This document shows positions 34,657 to 39,778 of a DNA stretch of 39,778 bases, one piece after another. Made by a program: the position numbers and the translations under genes. The stretch covers positions 1 to 39,778 of the forward strand of contig CALWLK010000089.1 in NCBI GenBank assembly GCA_944381505.1. The letters are read 5' to 3'. This DNA is from an uncultured Lachnospiraceae bacterium. Lineage in GTDB: Bacteria; Bacillota; Clostridia; Lachnospirales; Lachnospiraceae. Position 1 is the first letter of the stretch; the number at the start of each line of letters is the position of its first letter. A model generated the notes under the pieces. That model was not told where the DNA came from. It saw nothing but the letters and a program-made list of their open reading frames with translations, and searched no databases.

Positions 34657-36018
34657 TCATATAGCAAGCGCTTTTTCTATTTCTTTTTCATTTTCGCTTT
34701 CAATATTTCGATTAAAGCAATAGTTGTGCAAGGTCGTTCGCTCATCCTCGTGCCCGACTTGTTTTCTTATCTCGTTGATATTTATTCCCGCATCAAGCAG
34801 AGATGATATATAGCTTTTCCTGATCTTGTGCATACTCTTATCGGAGATGCCCGCATATCTGCAATACTTGCTTATACGCGTCGTGATTGCTCTCGGGGTA
34901 ATATTTTTGCCATTCTTGAGGAACAGATAATTATCGTACACGGCATTGTTCTCCTTGTTCCTGTCTATGATGCACCTGATAATGCGCCTTGCCTCCTCGG
35001 TCAAAAATACATAACGGTCTCCCGCAGCGGTCTTAGCGTGCTCCACATTCTGCCATTCGCAGGGTTGCCAGTTTCCATCGGGTAGCTGCTTTTCCACCTT
35101 CTGCCGCATCCTCTGTATATGCAGATACTTGCCGTCGCGGCATACATCGGTAGATTTCAGTGCTACCAGTTCGCCGAGGCGAAGTCCTGTTTGAAATGCC
35201 AACGGAATGGCAAGCGCGACTGTACATCCTGTTTGCTCGAAATCCTTCCAAGCCTCGGCCTCTATAAGCGGTCGTTCGTCGGTAAGGAATACCTGAGTGC
35301 TGTCCTCGGGCTTTTTGATTTTCCTGAACAGCTTACCGTCGATTTTGAAGGAATTATACAGGTTCTCGGATATGACCCCTTGCTCAACAGCATAATCAAG
35401 GCATTGTCGGATTATAACGGCCATGTTGTAGTATTGGTTCTTGGTAAGGGAGTGCTCCCTGATGATCTGTAATGCCCATTCACGAAGGCGAGCTCGTGTA
35501 AAATCTCTTATATCCTCATCAATAACAGGAGTATCAAGATAATATTTATGCCAATCGTTGTCGATGCGGCGGATGTAGCTACTGGCGGTAGTCTCAAGAG
35601 ATTTCATTTGCAGCCAGTGAGGATATATTTTCCTCAAGGTCGAGAGCATCGCTTTTTCGCTGTTTTCTTTTTCGACTCGTTCCAGATCAAGATAAAAGTC
35701 AATGATCTTGCGCTCCAGTTTTTCTTTAGTTTTCGCAGTAACAGGTTTTCTGTTATTGAGTTTATCAGGAGCAGGAAGATATGAGAGGAAAACGCCCTTG
35801 CTGTTTTCCCAAATATGATATTTTTCAAGGTGCTGTTTTAATAGTTCCTGCTCATGTTTAAACTTTTTTGTCATGTCTATAAATTTGAGCAGTTCTTTTG
35901 AGTCCAAGTTGATTATATCAGCAGCGACAGGGTTATTCAATAATTGCTGCATTAAAGAAATGTTATCCGATTTTACAGATTTTGAGATCTGAGTTTGAAT
36001 ATCATTATTATTTCGCAT
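34657..36018 (-). CDS. int: Tyrosine recombinase/integrase
   Basis: The start is ATG 36018 (MRNNNDIQTQ), preceded by GGAGG seven bases upstream; the longer frame adds 18 residues without a ribosome binding site. The 453-residue protein has an N-terminal helical region, a SAM-like core-binding domain (about 155-235) and a C-terminal catalytic domain. All catalytic residues are visible: Arg280 (TGLRLGEL), Lys329 (AKTAAGDR), His397/Arg400 (HKIR), His423 (VGHEDERTT) and nucleophile Tyr433 (HNYCF). It would recombine element and chromosome att sites, probably at the adjacent tRNA-Gly. It is the last gene of the element's minus-strand row, with a 116-base gap after rep. Confidence 0.93.
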   Translation of the reverse strand: MRNNNDIQTQISKSVKSDNISLMQQLLNNPVAADIINLDSKELLKFIDMTKKFKHEQELLKQHLEKYHIWENSKGVFLSYLPAPDKLNNRKPVTAKTKEKLERKIIDFYLDLERVEKENSEKAMLSTLRKIYPHWLQMKSLETTASSYIRRIDNDWHKYYLDTPVIDEDIRDFTRARLREWALQIIREHSLTKNQYYNMAVIIRQCLDYAVEQGVISENLYNSFKIDGKLFRKIKKPEDSTQVFLTDERPLIEAEAWKDFEQTGCTVALAIPLAFQTGLRLGELVALKSTDVCRDGKYLHIQRMRQKVEKQLPDGNWQPCEWQNVEHAKTAAGDRYVFLTEEARRIIRCIIDRNKENNAVYDNYLFLKNGKNITPRAITTRISKYCRYAGISDKSMHKIRKSYISSLLDAGININEIRKQVGHEDERTTLHNYCFNRNIESENEKEIEKALAI

Positions 36019-36080
36019 GTGTTTCCTCCGAACGGAAACACAGCGGCAATATATATCTGAGCCTTGCGGCATATATCTGT

Positions 36081-36115
36081 AACGGTCGGAACCGTTTTAT
36101 AATCTGATTACCGAC
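36081..36115 (-). repeat. Small hairpins between rep and int
   Basis: AACGGT/ACCGTT form a 6-bp stem with a CGGA loop (36081-36096). GTCGG (36085) can alternatively pair with CCGAC (36111). These two competing pairings lie in the untranslated gap before the integrase start, and could tune integrase expression or be part of a regulatory site. Confidence 0.4.
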
Positions 36116-36134
36116 TGTGTTCTGTCATAATCAA

Positions 36135-37211
36135 TTATTTTTCAAAGCCATCGTTGATGAACTCGGGTTCCTCGGTATTATCGGCAAAGGGAGTATCGCC
36201 GACATCAACGAACTCCCAGTCAAGTCCTCCGTGAATGCGGGCAGTCTCGTATTCCTCCACCGTGTAATCGTGAAATTTTCCGACGGCATAAAAATGACGT
36301 ATCGTAGTGATGCGGCGGAGCAGCGCCCGCCAGCTTTCGGGTTCGTTTTTCTGGAATTCCTTGTACTGCTCGTGGAGCGGTATATTTGAGATTATATATA
36401 CCGTCGTATGGGTTGCGATGCGGTTCGAGTATCGGCAGTTTATCACCTGATACTGCCCGTCGGTAAGAGCGAGGAGCAGATTGAAGGGGAGACTGCTGCG
36501 GAACTCGTCAAGGCACAGGACTTTGACCTTGGAGCTGTCGTAGCCGTCGAAAAGCCCGTTGCCGTTATAGGAATTAATTGTATATATCGAAGTCGGGTCG
36601 TCCTTATGCGCCTCATATACTGATCTGGTCTTACCGCTGCCCGTCAAGCCGTATATGTAGATCACGGTCATCGCTCTGTACTTGTGAGCTTTTTCCTCAA
36701 GTATCAGCTGCCGATATTTCTGGACGGAGGATATCTTGAGGACGAAGGAGGGTATCGCCTCCACGATTTCCAGATCGGAGTAACCCTCCTTGACCATATC
36801 CATCATCAGTTCCAGATCGCTGCGGGCACCTTGCCCCTTCTCCTCGGGCAGTTCGCCCTGTTCCTCAAATGTGCCCTCGACCGAAGTCTCAGCCTTATCG
36901 GTATCGGCATACTTGCCGCTCTTTAAAAGATAGTTCCGAGCCTCCGCCATGGTTCCCTTGAGGGGCTCCATGTGAACGGAGGGGAACGTCTCGCGGAGGG
37001 TGGATGCGCGGACAGGGCTTTTTCTGTATATGATCAGATGGGTATGAGCTTTTTCCGTCTCGCCGCCGATCTCATCACACATAGCCCAGTATTGTAGCTT
37101 ACGGGGTTCCAAAGCCGCTTTTATGGCATCGTGAGTCCATCCGTCCTCCAAATGTTTGGTTTGAAAAGTCAGCATCCATTTGCGCGATCTTAAAATATCA
37201 GAGGTGCTCAT
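36135..37211 (-). CDS. rep: CRESS-type replication initiator Rep (HUH endonuclease + SF3 helicase)
   Basis: ATG 37211 follows the stop of the upstream gene by two bases, suggesting coupled translation. The 358-residue protein (numbering here includes one extra leading residue) has the complete CRESS-DNA Rep set. HUH motif I is WMLTFQ (13-18). Motif II is AHTHLIIY with His57 and His59. Motif III is YLLK with nicking Tyr95 and Lys98. The helicase has Walker A GLTGSGKT (189-196), Walker B VLCLDEF (232-238), and motif C TVYIISN ending at Asn277. The segment ALLRRITTIRHF (298-309) resembles the RRIT motif of circovirus Reps. It should nick at an origin and drive rolling-circle replication of a small circular ssDNA/dsDNA replicon. 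Confidence 0.92.
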   Translation of the reverse strand: MSTSDILRSRKWMLTFQTKHLEDGWTHDAIKAALEPRKLQYWAMCDEIGGETEKAHTHLIIYRKSPVRASTLRETFPSVHMEPLKGTMAEARNYLLKSGKYADTDKAETSVEGTFEEQGELPEEKGQGARSDLELMMDMVKEGYSDLEIVEAIPSFVLKISSVQKYRQLILEEKAHKYRAMTVIYIYGLTGSGKTRSVYEAHKDDPTSIYTINSYNGNGLFDGYDSSKVKVLCLDEFRSSLPFNLLLALTDGQYQVINCRYSNRIATHTTVYIISNIPLHEQYKEFQKNEPESWRALLRRITTIRHFYAVGKFHDYTVEEYETARIHGGLDWEFVDVGDTPFADNTEEPEFINDGFEK

Positions 37212-37213
37212 CA

Positions 37214-37861
37214 CTACACCGCTATAATAAAATTAATATTCGTAGTCACCCCGGGGAGTTGGTATACGCGAACCAAAGCGCGAATGCGGAATAATCCCGG
37301 GCAATATGACAAGGCGCTTTGTCCATGGGTTTGCCGCAAAATTTGCTTTTCAGTAACAAGTGCTTGATTAAACGCTGCGGGAATAGTTTGCCTCATTATT
37401 AAAGGCTGAAGCTGCTGTGGTACCTGTAAAAAAAAGCTTATATCATACTGCCTATTACCAATATACATTATAGAAGTCGGCATCGTTAAATCCAGTGCGC
37501 AATATTGCGGCATAGGATACTTGCTCAGTAAATACCACGCACCATTCAGCAAGCTCGGCTGAAGGCTCAAAGCCTTTTGGTTATTTAATGCTATTTGATT
37601 TTTCTTGCTCGCGGTATTCGCCCATTTGGTTATTGCGCTAATGGCACCGATAAGAGCTTTTCCGAATGGCTTTAATATCTTATGCCAAATATAGCTCAAC
37701 ACGTTTCTTAATGATCTCAAAAACCTCTTGAACCATGTGGAGAGATGAGGCTCCCAGTCGGTTATAAAAATCGTCGAGTTGATAAGCATTCTGCCGATTA
37801 TTAAAAAAAGCATAACCAGCAGAATAATTACAATAAAAACAATTAAGTAATAAATGTTCAT
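37214..37861 (-). CDS. Unknown membrane-anchored element protein
   Basis: The 215 residues belong to no family I recognise. One very hydrophobic helix (about 3-25, YYLIVFIVIILLVMLFLIIG) is followed by a Trp/Arg/Lys-rich amphipathic stretch (about 37-85) that could lie on the membrane. The C-terminal half (about 105-215) looks soluble, rich in Gln, Tyr and Leu, and probably beta-rich. A GGAGG site sits seven bases upstream of the ATG, and the stop adjoins the rep start. It lies between the small acidic-tailed protein and Rep in one operon. Possible roles (inference only) are membrane tethering of replication, conjugation or export, or a virion/coat function. Confidence 0.75.
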   Translation of the reverse strand: MNIYYLIVFIVIILLVMLFLIIGRMLINSTIFITDWEPHLSTWFKRFLRSLRNVLSYIWHKILKPFGKALIGAISAITKWANTASKKNQIALNNQKALSLQPSLLNGAWYLLSKYPMPQYCALDLTMPTSIMYIGNRQYDISFFLQVPQQLQPLIMRQTIPAAFNQALVTEKQILRQTHGQSALSYCPGLFRIRALVRVYQLPGVTTNINFIIAV

Positions 37862-37888
37862 TTTTTTCCTCCAAATAATAAAAATTTT

Positions 37889-37907
37889 GGGCGGCGGAAG
37901 GCCGCCC
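37889..37907 (-). terminator. GC-rich hairpin between the first two element genes
   Basis: A perfect 7-bp stem GGGCGGC/GCCGCCC with a 5-nt loop is flanked by T-tracts on both strands (AAAATTTTT on the minus strand). Read in the operon direction it follows the first gene and could act as a partial terminator, giving more of the small protein than of Rep. Confidence 0.7.
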
Positions 37908-37914
37908 GCTTTTT

Positions 37915-38310
37915 TTAGTTGCCGAAAAGGTCGGCATCCTCATCGGGTATCTCAAAGGTGTCCGCTTTAACGGAAACGCCTTCAAGGATAGACCCATCGC
38001 TACGCTTCATGGCGTAAGCCCTGATAACAGGCTTTATAAGCTTTATCACGACAACGCCGCGCTTACGAAGCTGAGCTTTAAGAGCCTCGGCTTTATCCTT
38101 GTTCTTATCGGACAAGGGCAGCTTTATATTTATGGTGCCGCCGTTTGCGGCCAGCATCGTGATATAAAGCAATGGCTCCTCGGGCTTATCATCTGCGACC
38201 CTCTGAGCGGCTGCATCTCTGATGCCGATAGCCTGCACGTTATCATCAGGCAGATCGGCTGCATTGATAGCGGCTGTGTTCAGAGACAGGTCTCTAAGCT
38301 TTATTCCCAT
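37915..38310 (-). CDS. Small element protein with acidic tail (possible ssDNA-binding protein)
   Basis: This is a 131-residue protein with no certain family. Predicted beta-rich segments are LLYITMLAANGGTINIKLPL and GVVVIKLIKPVIRAYAMKR, then GVSVKADTFEI. It ends in an acidic tail (IPDEDADLFGN). Small beta-barrel proteins with acidic tails near rolling-circle Reps are often ssDNA-binding proteins, which would fit here, but this is inference from size, tail and position. It is the first gene of the minus-strand operon, with AAAGGAGG seven bases upstream of its ATG, followed by a hairpin that may make it the most strongly expressed gene. Confidence 0.75.
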   Translation of the reverse strand: MGIKLRDLSLNTAAINAADLPDDNVQAIGIRDAAAQRVADDKPEEPLLYITMLAANGGTINIKLPLSDKNKDKAEALKAQLRKRGVVVIKLIKPVIRAYAMKRSDGSILEGVSVKADTFEIPDEDADLFGN

Positions 38311-38635
38311 AAGCTTTTCCTCCTTTCTTGGAATTTGTCACCAGTATATTAGAGCCAGTCCAAGGAAACCACGAAATAGCGTACCGACTTTAAAAAATCA
38401 TAGGAAATTTAGAGTTTTTTCGATTAAAGGATTTAAGCCGAACATCGAGCAAAAAACGAGAGGATTATTTCAAAAACAGATATAGAGCATTCATTTAAGT
38501 AAGATTCGTTCTAATGCGATATACAGTCCCTTCAATAATATACAGTCGATTTTTTTGATGGATACATACTCTCTATTCCCCTCCTATACATAGAAATATA
38601 AGGCCTCATAAGAAAATCCCAAGGAGGAAAGCATT
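38311..38635. promoter_or_regulatory. Divergent control region of the element
   Basis: These 325 AT-rich bases separate the minus-strand operon from the plus-strand regulator gene and must hold both promoters. A TATACT-like box is seen on the minus strand around 38345-38350. Two direct repeats lie at 38519-38547. GGCCTCAT (38602-38609) is complementary to ATGAGGCC (38639-38646), enclosing the ribosome binding site of the regulator. No open frame of note is present. Confidence 0.55.
38519..38547 (+). repeat. Two 10-bp direct repeats ATATACAGTC (iteron/operator candidate)
   Basis: Copies begin at 38519 and 38538, 19 bp apart, near two helical turns. The second copy is within AATAATATACAG, which loosely recalls the TAATATTAC nick site of CRESS viruses but lacks a flanking stem. 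They may be binding sites for the divergent regulator or for Rep. Confidence 0.5.
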
Positions 38636-39181
38636 ATGATGAGGCCATACAACTTGAATTCAGTAGTAGAGAATGTTCGTCTGGCGGTGTACGAAAAAAA
38701 AGATATAATAATTAGTAAGGAGGGAATGGGGGTTAACGAAAATACTTGGAAATCCTATCAAAACGGTATAAGGCAGATGCCAATAAAGTTTGTGATTGAA
38801 TTAGCCAACAAACAGGGAATTTCGGTAGAAGGAATGTTTGAGAGAAAAGAGGTTACCAATCCCAATCCCAATCCCAATCCTTATGATATTGATAAGGCTC
38901 TTGAGAATATTTTGGGTGCAATAGAGTATATGAATAAAAAAGGAAAATGGGCGACCCAAAATTTCAACGGAAAAAAAGATAGAGATTACTCCTATAAGGC
39001 ACAGAAAGCCGAAGAGAAGAAAATTGATTATATTAAAAAAACTATGAGGTTTGATTTCTTTCTGGCGCTGTGTAACTGTATGAATAGATCCGCGGAGGAT
39101 ATCCTGAGAGGAAATTTTGAAAAGATTACGAAGGAGCAGAACGCTAACGTGGCACAGGAGGCAGAGGTGGTACAAAAGTAG
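38636..39181 (+). CDS. XRE-like helix-turn-helix regulator of the element
   Basis: The 181-residue protein starts at an ATG eight bases after AAGGAGG. Residues about 5-65 (VVENVRLAVYEKKD, GVNENTWKSYQNGIRQMP, FVIELANKQGISVEGMF) fit a phage-repressor-like helix-turn-helix. An Asn-Pro repeat (NPNPNPNP) then acts as a linker to a charged C-terminal domain of unknown type that includes FDFFLALCNCMNRSAEDIL. It is transcribed divergently from the rep/int operon, the usual place for its repressor. An inverted repeat across its ribosome binding site and start codon suggests translational or autogenous control. Confidence 0.7.
   Translation: MMRPYNLNSVVENVRLAVYEKKDIIISKEGMGVNENTWKSYQNGIRQMPIKFVIELANKQGISVEGMFERKEVTNPNPNPNPYDIDKALENILGAIEYMNKKGKWATQNFNGKKDRDYSYKAQKAEEKKIDYIKKTMRFDFFLALCNCMNRSAEDILRGNFEKITKEQNANVAQEAEVVQK
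38858..38880 (+). repeat. Hexanucleotide microsatellite (AATCCC, about 4 copies)
   Basis: Nearly four perfect AATCCC units encode the Asn-Pro linker of the HTH protein. Length changes would keep the frame and alter only linker length. Confidence 0.9.
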
Positions 39182-39247
39182 TTGTACCAGAGGAAGGGGT
39201 CGGAAAGGCTGATTTTACGAGGGTCAGCAGGGAGGTGGTACATGACA

Positions 39248-39282
39248 CCGAAGTCAGGGGCAATGCTAAGCCCTGACTTCGG
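39248..39282 (+). repeat. Perfect 12-bp hairpin (candidate replication origin)
   Basis: CCGAAGTCAGGG pairs exactly with CCCTGACTTCGG around the 11-nt loop GCAATGCTAAG. No T-run follows, so it is not a normal terminator. Its position in the same element as an HUH Rep makes a nick-site or origin function possible. Confidence 0.75.
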
Positions 39283-39286
39283 GTCA

Positions 39287-39374
39287 GCTGCCTCGGTCGG
39301 CGTTTTCGGGCGGGCTCGTCTCCGCGCTCCGCCGCTCCGCTCGTCCCTCCCTTCAACGCCTCCCCCGCGGCAGC
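39287..39374 (+). repeat. Large GC-rich imperfect inverted repeat
   Basis: The left arm (39287 onward, GCTGCCTCGGTCGGCGTT) and the reverse complement of the right arm (ending 39374, GCTGCCGCGGGGGAGGCGTT) share GCTGCC-CGG--GGCGTT spacing, so the whole block can fold into one long stem. Together with the adjacent hairpin it makes a compound secondary structure of about 130 bases. Confidence 0.55.
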
Positions 39375-39400
39375 ATATCCACCACGATTCGGCATATTTA

Positions 39401-39420
39401 TATCACTTAAATCTGTGATA
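39401..39420 (+). promoter_or_regulatory. Palindrome upstream of the last gene's promoter
   Basis: TATCAC and GTGATA arms are separated by 8 bases, immediately upstream of the -35 box. This is a possible regulator binding site. Confidence 0.4.
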
Positions 39421-39426
39421 AATATA

Positions 39427-39455
39427 TTGAATACGAATAACAGAATTTATATAAT
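39427..39455 (+). promoter_or_regulatory. Promoter for the right-edge cell-wall protein
   Basis: TTGAAT and consensus TATAAT are separated by 17 bp, 32 bases before the start codon. Confidence 0.7.
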
Positions 39456-39486
39456 ATGATCAGATATCAAATATGAGGTGATGGAA

Positions 39487-39778
39487 ATGTTGAGACGTGT
39501 GATAGTGACGACTGGAGTCATGATAAGTTTATTTGGAGCTCCTATAGTACAGAACAATCCTTTAATGGATTATATGAATAGCATGACATCCATTACGGCA
39601 ATGGCGGCAGAACAGCAATCCAATCTTCCTTACAGTAGGTTTTGGGAGACACAGGCAGATGGTTCATGGAAGTACAAATATGATGATGGAACCTATGCTA
39701 CTGGGTGGATCCAAGATGACGTAGATGGAAATTGGTATTACATGGATAGCGCAGGTATCATGAAAAGTGGATTATACA
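39487..39778 (+). CDS. Secreted cell-wall-binding repeat protein (3' end outside window)
   Basis: ATG 39487 is chosen because GAGGTG lies six bases upstream; an ATG two codons earlier overlaps that spacing. The first residues (MLRRVIVTTGVMISLFGAPI) form a signal peptide, with a likely cleavage site near ITAMAA. Cell-wall-binding repeats begin soon after: WETQADGSWKYKYDDGTYA, GWIQDDVDGNWYYMD, SAGIMKSG. The gene is cut by the window end, so any catalytic domain is unseen. It has a similar repeat type to the protein at the left edge. Confidence 0.75.
   Translation, partial: MLRRVIVTTGVMISLFGAPIVQNNPLMDYMNSMTSITAMAAEQQSNLPYSRFWETQADGSWKYKYDDGTYATGWIQDDVDGNWYYMDSAGIMKSGLY

Larger units (their letters stand above)
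34605..39400. mobile_element. Integrated CRESS-type replicon (approximate limits)
   Basis: The region starts directly after the tRNA-Gly terminator. It contains a four-gene minus-strand row: small acidic-tailed protein, membrane protein, HUH/SF3 Rep, tyrosine integrase. A divergent XRE-like regulator on the plus strand and structured GC-rich repeats at the right complete it. Codon use shifts from AGA/AGG-rich to CGG/CGC/CGT-rich. Size and content fit an integrated small circular replicon that uses a CRESS-type Rep. No repeat of the tRNA-Gly 3' end was found on the right, so both boundaries are estimates; the right one is set before the promoter of the next cell-wall gene. Confidence 0.75.
39182..39486. 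other. Gene-free, structured region at the right end of the element
   Basis: These 305 bases have no convincing gene. They hold a perfect 12-bp hairpin (39248-39282), a GC-rich imperfect inverted repeat (39287-39374), a short palindrome (39401-39420) and a promoter for the next gene. The sharp GC peak at about 39280-39375 between AT-rich flanks is unlike the rest of the window. Confidence 0.6.

Noticed and set aside
38858..38880. AATCCC repeat considered as a phase-variation switch.
   Set aside because: The unit is six bases, so gain or loss of copies cannot shift the reading frame; only linker length would change.
39317..39332. CTCGTCTCCGCGCTC near the right end resembles the tRNA-Gly 3' end (CCGTCTCGCGCTC), as if it were attR.
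   Set aside because: The match is short, needs an inserted base, and lies in a GC-rich low-complexity block, so chance is likely.

Overview
This window looks like a chromosomal segment of a low- to mid-GC Firmicute, most likely a clostridial Lachnospiraceae-type bacterium. The clues are a nine-gene A/V-type ATPase operon, a GlgC/GlgD two-subunit ADP-glucose pyrophosphorylase, the order spoVG-pth-mfd-hup-rqcP-divIC-tilS-hpt-ftsH, strong AGGAGG-type ribosome binding sites, heavy AGA/AGG (Arg) and ATA (Ile) codon use in the core genes, and a conserved small Lachnospiraceae protein before asnS. No species can be named from sequence alone.

Layout: (1) 1-2.5 kb: end of a secreted cell-wall-repeat protein, a promoter, a winged-helix fragment with an odd octapeptide repeat, and trmB. 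(2) 2.7-4.4 kb: thioredoxin, tRNA-Lys(CTT), and a membrane-anchored protein with a cytosolic HEPN/DUF4145-like domain and an outside SH3b domain. (3) 4.4-13.0 kb: the V-type ATPase operon (F/H, C, I, K, G/F, E, A, B, D). (4) 13.0-19.0 kb: a coiled-coil membrane protein on the opposite strand, a small conserved protein, asnS, and a YhaO/YhaN-like pair whose phosphoesterase has lost most of its catalytic residues. (5) 19.2-23.5 kb: glgC-glgD (glycogen synthesis), spoVG and a flavoprotein. (6) 23.5-31.8 kb: the pth-mfd-hup-rqcP-divIC-tilS-hpt-ftsH housekeeping cluster, without the sporulation genes that interrupt it in Bacillus. (7) 32.1-34.2 kb: a cytosolic GH13 maltodextrin/glycogen-type hydrolase, which fits with glgCD. 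(8) 34.4-34.6 kb: tRNA-Phe(GAA) and tRNA-Gly(GCC).

Right after tRNA-Gly, base composition and codon use change and a compact mobile element begins (about 34.6-39.4 kb). Four minus-strand genes lie in a row: a small acidic-tailed protein (possible ssDNA-binding protein), an unknown membrane protein, a Rep protein with a complete HUH nuclease plus SF3 helicase set resembling circular ssDNA (CRESS) virus Reps, and a tyrosine integrase next to the tRNA. A divergent XRE-like regulator, direct repeats and strong GC-rich hairpins flank them. This looks like an integrated CRESS-type plasmid or virus-like replicon and is the most notable content of the window. A second secreted cell-wall-repeat protein starts at the right edge and runs out of the window.
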